Source: Pseudomonas putida (lineage in GTDB: Bacteria; Pseudomonadota; Gammaproteobacteria; Pseudomonadales; Pseudomonadaceae). Taken from it: a stretch of DNA of 64,000 nt. The stretch's first letter is position 1, and every line of letters starts with the position of its first letter. Position numbers and translations under genes: made by a program. The stretch covers positions 1 to 64,000 of the forward strand of contig NZ_MNAH01000005.1 of the NCBI RefSeq assembly GCF_001976065.1. The letters run 5' to 3'. This document shows positions 54,659 to 62,842 of the stretch, piece by piece. The notes under the pieces are model-generated. The model ran no database searches, was not told where the DNA came from, and saw only the letters and a program-made list of their open reading frames with translations.

Positions 54659-55243
54659 ATGTTGCAACGCCTGTTGTTCGGTTTGATCACTGTGACCAGC
54701 TTGACGTTGGTCGGCTGCGCCCACAGCCCGCAACAACTGAACCCGGAACCCAAGCTGACGGCCCAACTGGCGCCGGTCGGCCGCGGCCAGCCGGTGGTGG
54801 TGCGCGTGGTCGACGGTCGTCCGTCGCCAACCCTGGGCACCCGTGGCGGCCTGTACCCGGAGACCAGCGCGATTACCGTGCAGGGCGCGCAGATCTTGCC
54901 GAAACTGCAGGCGCAGGCCGAAGCGGCCGTGCGGTTGCTGGGCTTCACCCCGACGGCCAATGCGGCGAACGCGCCGCAGATCACCGTGACGCTGGCCGAA
55001 TTGAAGTACCAGTCGCCCAAAGAAGGCATGTACGTGACCGAGGCAACCATTGGCGCGACTTTCCGCTCCGATGTGCAGAATGCCAACCGTCGCTACAGCG
55101 GTCGTTATGGCGCGTCCCTGGACCAGCGTTTCGGCATGGCGCCGAATCAGGAAACCAACACCAAGCTGGTCAGCGACGTGTTGAGCGATGCGTTGACCCG
55201 CTTGTTCAAGGACCCGACCGTGGGTCAGGTCCTCGGCGAGTAA
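54659..55243 (+). CDS. YajG-family lipoprotein
   Basis: 194 residues, lipoprotein signal with lipobox LVGC (Cys near residue 20). The mature part resembles the YajG family of outer-membrane lipoproteins (VVRVVDGRPSPTLGTRGG ... PQITVTLAELKYQ). GGAGAGAAGAGT precedes the start. Role unknown. Followed by a terminator. Confidence 0.82.
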   Translation: MLQRLLFGLITVTSLTLVGCAHSPQQLNPEPKLTAQLAPVGRGQPVVVRVVDGRPSPTLGTRGGLYPETSAITVQGAQILPKLQAQAEAAVRLLGFTPTANAANAPQITVTLAELKYQSPKEGMYVTEATIGATFRSDVQNANRRYSGRYGASLDQRFGMAPNQETNTKLVSDVLSDALTRLFKDPTVGQVLGE

Positions 55244-55263
55244 AACATTCGCCAGATGCCCCC

Positions 55264-55297
55264 AAGCCCGGCGCCAGCAATGGCCCCGGGCTTTTTT
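55264..55297 (+). terminator. Terminator after the YajG-type gene
   Basis: AAGCCCGGGG-type stem (AAGCCCGG ... CCGGGCTT) followed by TTTTT, 20 bases after the stop codon. Confidence 0.82.
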
Positions 55298-55423
55298 CAT
55301 GGCCACTGGTCATTTGAATCGTTAATTGTCGGAAAGGCAGGGCAGGGACGCAGGCTTTCGGTAGAATTCGCCCGCGGTCACCGGTGAGGTGCCTGCCGCC
55401 CCCGGTTTCGTTTGAGGTTTGTG

Positions 55424-55702
55424 ATGTCGCTGCATTTGATGACGCTGTTTACCGCCCATCCCGCCAAATTGATCAATCTGCTGGCCCTGCTGCTGGCCTT
55501 CCCGGGCGGTTGGTTGCTGCACGCCACCCGTCGCCGCGAACAGCGCGCAATGGCCAGTCTGCAATCGCAACGCCAGAGCAGCCCAAGCCAGGAGCCGACG
55601 CTGGATTGGGCAACCCTGCGCATGAATCGGTTTTTCTACCGCTTTGGCTTTGCCTGCATGGCGCTGGCGTTGCTGGTGTCGTGGATCAGCACCCAGGTCT
55701 AG
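55424..55702 (+). CDS. Small membrane protein of unknown function
   Basis: 92 residues with two hydrophobic segments, one near the N-terminus (KLINLLALLLAFPGGWLL) and one at the C-terminus (FGFACMALALLVSWI), separated by a basic, Gln-Ser-rich loop. ATG 55424 has TGAGG upstream. No family assigned. Confidence 0.7.
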   Translation: MSLHLMTLFTAHPAKLINLLALLLAFPGGWLLHATRRREQRAMASLQSQRQSSPSQEPTLDWATLRMNRFFYRFGFACMALALLVSWISTQV

Positions 55703-55738
55703 AAGCAAAAGATCGCAGCCTGCGGCAGCGCCTACAGG
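55703..55738. repeat. Short dispersed repeat (GATCGCAGCCTGCGGCAGC type)
   Basis: AAAGATCGCAGCCTGCGGCAGCGCCTAC is a short repeat I recognise from intergenic regions of P. fluorescens-group genomes. A fragment of the same kind (AAAAGATCACAGCCTGCGATCTTTT) follows the SRAP gene at 58203-58230. Confidence 0.45.
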
Positions 55739-55745
55739 TCAAACC

Positions 55746-55773
55746 AATAAAAACGGCGCCCGAGGGCGCCGTT
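55746..55773 (-). terminator. Terminator of the acyltransferase gene
   Basis: On the minus strand AACGGCGCC pairs with GGCGCCGTT around CTCG, followed by TTTTTATT, 14 bases past the stop. Confidence 0.85.
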
Positions 55774-55786
55774 GTCGAATCCGCGG

Positions 55787-56953
55787 TTAAAGCGGCAATC
55801 CAGCCTTGACCCGGTACTGATTGCGCACCGGGGTGGCGTATTGCAGCACCAGGAACGGACGATGTTCCTCGGGGCAGGCATCCAGGCGTTGCTGCCATTG
55901 GTCCTGGGCCTTGGCCAGTTCGTCGGCCGGGAAAATCTCGCTGGCGCGCGGTACCTGCAGTTGCGGGTCGACATCCTGCCATTGGGCGTAGGCCAGGTAG
56001 TGCACCGGGAACAGGCGATAACCGCCGAGGATCTGCTTGTCCATCTCGATCGCCAATTGCTTGGTGTCTTCGAACAGCTCGGTGATGGGCGCCGCAAAGT
56101 TCACGTGCACCCGACCCTTGTAGCCGGTGATGCCCTTGGCGATGCTCACGTCATCCTCGCCGGGGGCCTTGGTGTAGCTGCCGGTGGTGGCGCGGATGTA
56201 GAGTTCGCGGGCCTTGGCCTGGTCGCACGGATCGTACTCGTAGCTGATCGACACGGGGGTCAGGTTGAGCGAACGGATGACTTCACCGAACGGCTCGTCC
56301 TTGCGGCTCATGTGGAACATCTTGAGGATCGCCGACTCGGTACGGTCGTCGCCGTCCTTGGCCCGGCCTTCTGCCTGGGCGATCCAGATCGAGGCGCAAT
56401 CGTTGCGGATCGAATGGTTGATGTACGCCGACAGCAATTGGTACGCCGCCATCTTCTCGCGCCGACCGGTGATCGAACGGTGCACGATGAAGCTCTTGTT
56501 CAGGCGCATGAGGTCACTGACAAAGGGCTTCTGCAGCAGATTGTCTCCGATGGCGATGCGCGGGGTCGGCAGGCCGGCGTGGTACACGGCGTAATTGACG
56601 AAGGCCGGGTCCATCACGATGTCACGGTGGTTGGCGATGAACAGATAGGCGCTGCCGGTCTTGAACTGCTCCACACCGGTGTATGTCACTCCGTCCGTGG
56701 CGCGTTCGATGGTGTGGTCGACGTAGTACTCGACTTTGTCCTGCAAGGTTGCCACCGACGTGATGCCGGCGAACTCGCGGCGCAGTCGATGAGCTATAAG
56801 GGGTTTGAGCGCCCAGCCCAAGGCGCCGGCAAAACGCGGGAAGCGGAAGTGGGTGAGGATATCTAGAAACGCCTTGTCGCCGAGCAGTCGCGCCAGCACC
56901 GCTGGGACTTCGCTATCGTCGTAAGGTCGGATGGCATCGAATTCGCCCATCAT
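55787..56953 (-). CDS. Glycerolipid acyltransferase (PlsC-like)
   Basis: 388 residues with an acyltransferase fold of the PlsB/PlsC superfamily. Block I reads NHRDIVMDP near residue 110, where the classic block is NHx4D: here His and Asp are separated by five residues. IWIAQAEGRAKDGDD (block III, E-G) and VHVNFAAPI (block IV) are recognisable. No membrane segment is obvious. It is monocistronic and divergent from the CPXCG gene. Probable 1-acylglycerol-3-phosphate acyltransferase-like enzyme; substrate unproven. Confidence 0.78.
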   Translation of the reverse strand: MMGEFDAIRPYDDSEVPAVLARLLGDKAFLDILTHFRFPRFAGALGWALKPLIAHRLRREFAGITSVATLQDKVEYYVDHTIERATDGVTYTGVEQFKTGSAYLFIANHRDIVMDPAFVNYAVYHAGLPTPRIAIGDNLLQKPFVSDLMRLNKSFIVHRSITGRREKMAAYQLLSAYINHSIRNDCASIWIAQAEGRAKDGDDRTESAILKMFHMSRKDEPFGEVIRSLNLTPVSISYEYDPCDQAKARELYIRATTGSYTKAPGEDDVSIAKGITGYKGRVHVNFAAPITELFEDTKQLAIEMDKQILGGYRLFPVHYLAYAQWQDVDPQLQVPRASEIFPADELAKAQDQWQQRLDACPEEHRPFLVLQYATPVRNQYRVKAGLPL

Positions 56954-57092
56954 GCTCTCTTGTTAGAAACGGCTAGGGTAAGTAAAGGTTTTGATCGAAA
57001 ACCAGCAGGGCACGGTCTGAAAAAGTAGTCAGGCAAAAATAGCCCTGCAAATAGACCGGCGATTATACGCACAAGTCACCTGGGAGACCGCG

Positions 57093-57275
57093 ATGCTGGA
57101 AACTGCGCTTTATGAATGCCCGTATTGTGGTGAAACAGTCGAAACGACGGTGGACTTGTCCGGCGGCGATCAGACCTATATCGAAGACTGTCAGGTGTGT
57201 TGTCGGCCGATCACATTCGTGTTGCAGGTTCATGGAGAGGACTGGTTTCTGGAAGTCTTCAGCGAAAATGAGTGA
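57093..57275 (+). CDS. CPXCG-motif small zinc-ribbon protein
   Basis: 60 residues with two zinc-binding pairs (CPYCG near residue 9 and CQVCC near residue 33), the CPXCG family. GGAG precedes ATG 57093. Very acidic. Nine bases before the DUF2007 gene; the two are probably one transcript. Function unknown. Confidence 0.85.
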   Translation: MLETALYECPYCGETVETTVDLSGGDQTYIEDCQVCCRPITFVLQVHGEDWFLEVFSENE

Positions 57276-57284
57276 GGGGCACCC

Positions 57285-57545
57285 ATGCAGCGCATCTACG
57301 AACCGGAAAACCTGATGGAAGGCGAGTTGCTGCAAGGCATGCTCGCCAGCGAAGGCGTCGAGGCGCATCTGGTGGGCCGCGACCTGGTGGGCGCCACGGG
57401 AGAATTGCCGATCTACGGCCTGCTGGGCCTGGCGGTGGATAATGACCAGGCCGAATACGCCCGGGAGCTGATCACCGCGTACAATGCTGCGCTGCCGCTG
57501 TCCGGCGATGAACCGGAAAGCTTTCCCGGCACGCTGGTCTGTTAG
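57285..57545 (+). CDS. DUF2007 small protein
   Basis: 86 residues: MQRIYEPENLMEGELLQGMLASEGVEAHLVGRDLVGATGELP, the DUF2007 fold, which resembles the PII/ACT group and is called putative signal transducing protein in databases. It follows the CPXCG gene by 9 bases; the pair looks conserved in Pseudomonas. No ligand residues can be named. Confidence 0.83.
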   Translation: MQRIYEPENLMEGELLQGMLASEGVEAHLVGRDLVGATGELPIYGLLGLAVDNDQAEYARELITAYNAALPLSGDEPESFPGTLVC

Positions 57546-57580
57546 GCTGGCGTTCGTTTGATCAAGAGTCGTGCTGCCCC

Positions 57581-58204
57581 ATGTGTGGACGTTATGCCCT
57601 GTTTCGCTGGAATCGCGACTTCGCGACCCTGCCAGGTTTTCCGGCCGATCAACAGGCCCAGTGGAACATTTCCCCCAACGATTCGGTGCTGATGCTGCGC
57701 GCAGGCCAGGACGGCCAGCGTGAGCTGGCCCGTGCCCGCTGGGGGCTGACACCGCCGTGGCTGACCGATCTGTCCCGCACCCCGGCCCATGCCCGGGCCG
57801 AAACCGTTGCCGAACAGCCGATGTTTCGCGAGGCCCTGCGTCAGCGCCGCTGCCTGCTGCCGGCCAACGGTTTCTACGAATGGCGCGGCACCACACGCAA
57901 GCGGCCGTACTGGCTGACGCCGGGTGAGGGCTCATCGCTGTTTTTCGCCGCCATCTGGGAGGCGTATCCGGTGCAGGAGCAGGTGTGGCTGAGCACGGCG
58001 GTGATCACGCAACCGGCCGCCAGTCAGCGCCGACCGTTGATTCTTGACGAGGCAGGGCAGGCCGCGTGGCTTGACCCCGAGACGCCGCTGCATGCCCTGC
58101 AAGCCCTGCTCGCCAGCGAACCGGCGGCGTTGCGCGAGCGGGTGCTGGCCAACATGGTCAATGACCCGAAGCTCAATGGGCCGGAGTGCCTTACTCCAGG
58201 TTGA
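57581..58204 (+). CDS. SRAP-family protein (YedK/HMCES-like) with altered active site
   Basis: 207 residues, MCGRYALFRW start with catalytic Cys2, NISPNDSVL, WGLTPPWL and PANGFYEW (catalytic Glu). The SRAP fold protects abasic sites in single-stranded DNA by a Cys2 crosslink. Compared with E. coli YedK as I remember it, Asn75 (INAR) is His here (PAHARAET) and His160 (IHDRRP) is Ser (ASQRRPL). Two of four active-site positions are thus changed while the fold is intact. It may be a paralogue with changed or lost chemistry. No SOS box seen upstream. Confidence 0.83.
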   Translation: MCGRYALFRWNRDFATLPGFPADQQAQWNISPNDSVLMLRAGQDGQRELARARWGLTPPWLTDLSRTPAHARAETVAEQPMFREALRQRRCLLPANGFYEWRGTTRKRPYWLTPGEGSSLFFAAIWEAYPVQEQVWLSTAVITQPAASQRRPLILDEAGQAAWLDPETPLHALQALLASEPAALRERVLANMVNDPKLNGPECLTPG

Positions 58205-58343
58205 AAAGATCACAGCCTGCGATCTTTTAATTTTTCCTGTGTCGGTGAGAGCTTTGCCTGAAAAAAGCGTCTTATTTCCTGTGTATCTGGTGTCGATACA
58301 TTTCCACGCCTAGGATAGGTGGCAGTTTTCACGGAGTTGTTCG

Positions 58344-59162
58344 ATGAGCAAGATTTGGGTTGTAGGTGCACTGGGCGCAGCGCTGCTGCTCGCCGGCTGT
58401 CAGTCGGTCAACACCACCAGCGGTGGCGCCATAGGTGTCGAGCGCAAACAATACATGTTCAGCATGCTGTCCACTGATCAGGTCAATCAGATGTACGCCC
58501 AGTCCTATCAAAAGACCGTGGGCGAGGCGAGCGGCCAGGGTGTGCTGGACAAGACCAGTAACGATGCTAAGCGCATCCAGGTGATTTCCGATCGGCTGAT
58601 TGCCCAGGCGCCGGTTTTTCGTCCCGATTCGGCCCAGTGGAAGTGGGAAGTCAATCTGATCAAGAGCGATGAGCTCAACGCCAACTGCGGGCCTGGCGGC
58701 AAGATCATTTTCTATACCGGCCTGATGGACAGCCTGAAGCTGACCGACGACGAGATCGCCGCCATCCTCGGCCATGAAATCGCCCACGCCCTGCGCGAGC
58801 ACGGTCGTGAGGCAATGTCCAAGGCCTATGGCATCGAGATGGCCAAGCAGGGGGCCGGTGCCTTGTTCGGCCTTGGCTCGGACACCCTGGCGCTGGCGGA
58901 TACCGTGGCCAACTACGGCATGACCTTGCCAAACAGCCGGTCCAATGAAAACGAGGCCGACCTGATTGGGCTTGAGCTGGCCGCACGTGCCGGCTACAAC
59001 CCGAACGCCGCGATCACCTTGTGGAACAAGATGGCCAAGGCGTCGGAAGGTTCGCCGCCGGAGTTCATGAGTACTCACCCGGCGTCATCGAGCCGGATCG
59101 CTTCGTTGCAGGCGGCGATTCCGAAAGTCATGCCGCTTTACGAGCAGACCAGGAAGCACTGA
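58344..59162 (+). CDS. M48-family periplasmic metalloprotease lipoprotein
   Basis: 272 residues. Lipoprotein signal with lipobox LAGC (Cys near residue 19), zinc site HEIAH (GHEIAHALREH near residue 143) and third ligand Glu in NEADLIGLELAARAGY. This is the LoiP/BepA-type architecture of small periplasmic M48 proteases that check outer-membrane proteins. STHPASSSRI is also typical. ATG 58344 with GGAG. Monocistronic. Confidence 0.9.
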   Translation: MSKIWVVGALGAALLLAGCQSVNTTSGGAIGVERKQYMFSMLSTDQVNQMYAQSYQKTVGEASGQGVLDKTSNDAKRIQVISDRLIAQAPVFRPDSAQWKWEVNLIKSDELNANCGPGGKIIFYTGLMDSLKLTDDEIAAILGHEIAHALREHGREAMSKAYGIEMAKQGAGALFGLGSDTLALADTVANYGMTLPNSRSNENEADLIGLELAARAGYNPNAAITLWNKMAKASEGSPPEFMSTHPASSSRIASLQAAIPKVMPLYEQTRKH

Positions 59163-59186
59163 TGTCCCTGCGGCGCTGCTGACGGC

Positions 59187-59257
59187 CCCTTCGCGAGCAG
59201 GCTCGCTCCCACATTTGAACTCGATCCAATGTGGGAGCGAGCCCTGCTCGCGAAGAA
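59187..59257. repeat. REP inverted pair (GAGCCTGCTC class)
   Basis: CCTTCGCGAGCAGGCTCGCTCCCACA and its inverse form a hairpin with an ATTTG...CAAAT-like inner stem between convergent M48 and GDT1 genes. The right copy has an extra C (GAGCCCTGCTC). Confidence 0.75.
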
Positions 59258-59285
59258 CGATAACGCGGTCTCTCGACCTACGCCG

Positions 59286-59870
59286 TCAAACCCACCCGCT
59301 GCTCTGCATCGCCTTGTACACCGCGACAATCGCCAGGATGAAGAACGCCGACGCCGCCAGTCGACGGATCAGCGTCAATGGCAGTTTGTCCGCCGCAAAG
59401 TTACCTGCCAGAACCACGGGCACGTTGGCAATCAGCATGCCGAGGGTGGTGCCGATGATCACCAGCCACAGCTCGGGGTATTGCGCGGCGAGCATCACGG
59501 TCGCGATCTGGGTCTTGTCGCCGATTTCCGCAAGGAAGAACGCGATCAATGTGGTCAGGAAGGGGCCGAACTTGCGGGCAGTACTGGCCTCGTCGTCATC
59601 CATCTTGTCCGGCACCAGGGTCCACAGTGCAGTGGCGGCAAAGCTCGCCGCGAGGATCCAGTGCAGCATCGTATCCGAGAAGAAACTGCCCACCCAGGCG
59701 CCTACCGCACCGGCTGCCGCGTGGTTGGCCAGGGTTGCGGCGATGATGCCGGCGATGATTGGCCAGGGTTTGCGAAAGCGGGCGGCGAGAATGAGCGCGA
59801 GCAGTTGCGTCTTGTCGCCGATTTCGGCCAAGGCAACGATTGCGGTAGGTACCAGTAGTGAATCCAGCAT
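59286..59870 (-). CDS. GDT1/TMEM165-family manganese exporter (MneA-like)
   Basis: 194 residues, six membrane segments in two repeats, each with the family motif EIGDKTQ (residues 16-22 and about 115-121). The family exports Mn2+ (or Ca2+) by exchange with protons. The upstream leader folds as a yybP-ykoY manganese riboswitch, which strongly supports a Mn2+ efflux role. ATG 59870 with AGGA upstream. Confidence 0.9.
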   Translation of the reverse strand: MLDSLLVPTAIVALAEIGDKTQLLALILAARFRKPWPIIAGIIAATLANHAAAGAVGAWVGSFFSDTMLHWILAASFAATALWTLVPDKMDDDEASTARKFGPFLTTLIAFFLAEIGDKTQIATVMLAAQYPELWLVIIGTTLGMLIANVPVVLAGNFAADKLPLTLIRRLAASAFFILAIVAVYKAMQSSGWV

Positions 59871-59902
59871 CAGGGGTTTTCCTAAGGGGCGGGTCGACAC
59901 GG

Positions 59903-59951
59903 CTATGACACGTACAGCCTTCCCGCCCCGGGTAAGGTGTTCGTGTCATAG
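59903..59951 (-). promoter_or_regulatory. Expression-platform hairpin of the Mn riboswitch
   Basis: CTATGACACG and CGTGTCATAG (10 bp, perfect) enclose a GC-rich segment (CCCGGGGCGGG on the minus strand) that can also pair with CCCGCCCC just before the GDT1 ribosome-binding site. Competing pairings of this kind are expected for a riboswitch that controls translation start. Which state is ligand-bound cannot be read from sequence. Confidence 0.6.
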
Positions 59952-59970
59952 GTCTTGTCAAACCCTGCGT

Positions 59971-60080
59971 TCCGTCTGATGCGGAGGCTGGGGTCGCATG
60001 CGCCATGGCCTGTTGACCAAGTATGTTGACGCATGCCGGACGAGCATGGCGCTCGTGGGAGACTACTCCCCTAGGACGGA
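59971..60080 (-). ncRNA. yybP-ykoY manganese riboswitch aptamer
   Basis: Read on the minus strand. P1 is TCCGTC (plus 60075-60080) with GACGGA (59971-59976). The loop L1 has the conserved GGGGAGTAG (plus 60063-60071). P2 is ACGAGC/GCTCGT (60040-60056). P3 is GCATGCG/CGCATGC (59996-60036), carrying the conserved ACATACT loop (60020-60027). L1 and L3 signatures and the helix order fit the yybP-ykoY family, which binds Mn2+ between L1 and L3. It lies about 100 bases before the GDT1 start codon. Confidence 0.85.
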
Positions 60081-60123
60081 GCGGATTCTGCCTAGGCAAA
60101 ATCCATTCGGCAAGTACAAATTT

Positions 60124-61122
60124 CTATCCGCGTTTGGCGCGGTAGATGCGGAAACCCTGTCCTTCGGCCTTGATGGTGCACACCCCGAGATGCTCTTCGA
60201 TCAGCGGTTGGTACTTCAGGAAGCTATTGGCTACCAGCCGAAGTTCGCCGCCGTTTTTCAGATGTTTGGCTGCTTTTCGCAGCAGGTTTTCCGTGGCGTA
60301 GTAATCGGTATGCACGCCGACATGGAACGGAGGGTTGCTCAGGATGGCGCTCAATCCCATCGGAGCCGCGTCGATTCCGTCACCGGTAATGACATCGGCT
60401 TCCAGGCCATTGGCCGCCAGGGTCAGGCGACTGCTGGCAGCGGCGAAGGCGTCGACATCCAGCAAGGTGACCTGGTTGTGCGGATAACGACGTTTCACCG
60501 CCGCGCCCAATACACCTGCACCGCAACCGAAGTCCAGCAAGTGGCCGCTTGGCAATTTGTCCAGGTGTTCCAGCAACAGCGCACTGCCGCGATCCAGTCG
60601 ACCGTGGCTGAATACGCCAGGCAGGCTGATGACCTTCAATGGGCCTTCGGCCAGCGGCAATTCGTACGTCTGGGCCAGGGTTTCCAGAGGTTTTGCCGCG
60701 GGCGCGTTGGCCACGGTGACCAGCCACAACTGGCAATGCCGCGCACTGTCGAGCTTGCGCGGTTTGCCGAATGGGTTCAGCTGCTTGGCGGCGCCTTCGA
60801 TGCCGCTTTTTTTCTCACCGACCAGGTACAACTCGCGGCCGGCCAGCCGAGAGGCGAGGGCGTTGAGGATGTAATCGGTCAGGTCCTTGGATTTGGGCAG
60901 AAACACCACGGCGCTATCGAACGCGCGCTCAGGCGCGTCCACGCCAAAATGGCTGCGCTCGGCGAAGCGTGCATCCAGCGCCGCCTGATCGCCGGCGTGC
61001 CAGCTCCAGCCATGGGCGTGGGGCAGGCGACCCAACAGGTCATCGGCGGGCAATCCGGCCAACAATACCGAGCCCTGGAATAACTCAGCCTGACGAAGCA
61101 GTACTTCACTGCGCGGATCCAT
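60124..61122 (-). CDS. rsmC: 16S rRNA m2G1207 methyltransferase
   Basis: 332 residues with the RsmC arrangement: a degenerate N-terminal methyltransferase-like domain (about 1-150) and a catalytic C-terminal one with LLDFGCGAGVLGAAV and SNPPFHVG. Start ATG 61122 (MDPRSEVLLRQAELFQ). It is 40-odd bases upstream of the riboswitch leader and probably ends before it. Confidence 0.93.
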   Translation of the reverse strand: MDPRSEVLLRQAELFQGSVLLAGLPADDLLGRLPHAHGWSWHAGDQAALDARFAERSHFGVDAPERAFDSAVVFLPKSKDLTDYILNALASRLAGRELYLVGEKKSGIEGAAKQLNPFGKPRKLDSARHCQLWLVTVANAPAAKPLETLAQTYELPLAEGPLKVISLPGVFSHGRLDRGSALLLEHLDKLPSGHLLDFGCGAGVLGAAVKRRYPHNQVTLLDVDAFAAASSRLTLAANGLEADVITGDGIDAAPMGLSAILSNPPFHVGVHTDYYATENLLRKAAKHLKNGGELRLVANSFLKYQPLIEEHLGVCTIKAEGQGFRIYRAKRG

Positions 61123-61155
61123 AACTGCTCCTGTGAAAAAAAGTGCCGCAGTTTA

Positions 61156-62121
61156 TCAACTGACGACCCGCAGCGCCTTACCGCTGAAGTATCCCTGGGC
61201 GTTTTCGGTCACTTGGCCAACAATTCGTTGCCGCGCTTCGCGACTGCCCCAGGCGTTGTGCGGGGTGACGATCAGGCGTGGGATGTCCTGGGCCAGCAGT
61301 GGATTGCCGTTGACTGGAGGCTCCACGCTCAGCACGTCGGTGGCGGCACCGCCCAGGTGACCATTGCGCAGGGCATCGGCCAAGGCCTGCTCGTCGATCA
61401 GGCCGCCACGGGCGGTATTGACCACGAAGGCGCCGGGTTTCATCGAGGCCAGTTCACGAGCGCCGATGAAGTGGCGCGTGTGTTCGTTGAGCGGGCAGTG
61501 CAGGGTCAGTGCGTCGATTTGCGGCAGCAGTTGTTCCAGCGGCAAGCGGTCTGGCCGGGCCGGGCGCCCCGGAATCTGGCCCAGCAGCACGCGCATGCCA
61601 AACGCTTCGGCTAGGCGCGCGACCGCGCTGCCCAATTCGCCGTGGCCGAGCAGGCCCAGGGTTTTGCCCTGCAGTTCGACGATCGGGTAATCCAGCAGGC
61701 AGAACTGCTTGGCCTGTTGCCAGCGGCCTTGACCGACAGCTTTCTGATAATCGGCCAGGCGCGTTGCCAGGTTGAGCAGCAGCATGATCGTGTGCTGCGC
61801 TACCGATGGCGTGCCGTAACCCTGGCAGTTGCACACGGTAATTCCATGGGCGCGGGCGGCCGCGATATCGACATTGTTGGTACCGGTGGCGGTGATCAGG
61901 ATCAGTTTCAGCTCGGGACTGGCAGCGATGGCGGCCGCGTCGATCTGGATTTTATTGGTGATGGCGACGGTGGCGCCCTTGAGGTGTTCGATCACCTGGC
62001 CGGGCAGGGTCTGGGCGAACAGCTGCAGTTCGCTGAAACAATCGCGCAGTGGGCTGAGGTCGAGATCGCCCAGGTCCAGGGAGGGGTGGTCGAGGAAAAC
62101 GGCGCGGTGAATGTTCGTCAT
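61156..62121 (-). CDS. D-2-hydroxyacid dehydrogenase (glycerate dehydrogenase-like)
   Basis: 321 residues. NAD motif GHGELG, catalytic Arg (NTARGGLID), Glu (DVLSVEPP) and His (TPHNAWGSREAR) are all present. The Asp/Glu-free position after the glycine loop (GQIPGRP) hints at NADP preference. Closest recalled relatives are HprA-type hydroxypyruvate reductases. ATG 62121 with AAGG upstream. Immediately after rsmC on the same strand. Confidence 0.87.
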   Translation of the reverse strand: MTNIHRAVFLDHPSLDLGDLDLSPLRDCFSELQLFAQTLPGQVIEHLKGATVAITNKIQIDAAAIAASPELKLILITATGTNNVDIAAARAHGITVCNCQGYGTPSVAQHTIMLLLNLATRLADYQKAVGQGRWQQAKQFCLLDYPIVELQGKTLGLLGHGELGSAVARLAEAFGMRVLLGQIPGRPARPDRLPLEQLLPQIDALTLHCPLNEHTRHFIGARELASMKPGAFVVNTARGGLIDEQALADALRNGHLGGAATDVLSVEPPVNGNPLLAQDIPRLIVTPHNAWGSREARQRIVGQVTENAQGYFSGKALRVVS

Positions 62122-62212
62122 CAACTGTACCTTTTGTGCATTGAACTGAAGGCGTAATCTGCCGAGCCTACCAGATGAAATAAATAGTTACGCTTGACCT
62201 TAAGGAGCCCCA

Positions 62213-62842
62213 ATGTACTGGACCGAGTTCTTGACCGTTGCGCTGATTCACCTGCTGGCCGTGGCCAGCCCCGGCCCGGACTTTGCCGTGGTGGTGCGGG
62301 AAAGCGTGACCCATGGTCGTCGCGCCGGCACCTGGACAGCCCTTGGCGTCGGTACGGCGATTTTCCTCCACGTTGGCTACTCGTTGCTGGGCATCGGCCT
62401 GATCGTGTCCCAGTCGATCGTGCTGTTCAACGCCTTGAAGTGGGCTGCCGCCGCTTATCTGCTGTACATCGGCTTCAAGGCGCTGCGGGCGCAACCGGCC
62501 AAGGCCGTGACGGACGATCTGCACAAGGAAGCCGGCGAGCGCACCGCGCGCGGCGCCTTCACGTCGGGGTTCGTGACCAACGGGCTGAATCCGAAGGCCA
62601 CGCTGTTTTTCCTTTCGCTATTCACTGTGGTGATCAATCCGCATACACCGCTGGCGGTGCAGGCCGGTTACGGCGTTTACCTGGCAGTGGCAACGGCGAT
62701 CTGGTTCTGCCTGGTGGCCATGCTGTTCAGCCAGCAGCGTGTGCGCGCCGGTTTCGCCCGCATGGGGCATTGGTTCGACCGAACCATGGGCGCAGTGTTG
62801 ATCGCCATTGGCGTGAAACTCGCGTTTACCGAAATGCATTGA
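62213..62842 (+). CDS. LysE-family amino acid exporter
   Basis: 209 residues with six predicted membrane segments. The family motif SPGPDFAVVVRES near the N-terminus and NPKATLFFLSLF are typical of RhtB/LysE exporters. AAGGAG is 6 bases before ATG 62213. Divergent from the 2-hydroxyacid dehydrogenase. Substrate unknown. Confidence 0.88.
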   Translation: MYWTEFLTVALIHLLAVASPGPDFAVVVRESVTHGRRAGTWTALGVGTAIFLHVGYSLLGIGLIVSQSIVLFNALKWAAAAYLLYIGFKALRAQPAKAVTDDLHKEAGERTARGAFTSGFVTNGLNPKATLFFLSLFTVVINPHTPLAVQAGYGVYLAVATAIWFCLVAMLFSQQRVRAGFARMGHWFDRTMGAVLIAIGVKLAFTEMH

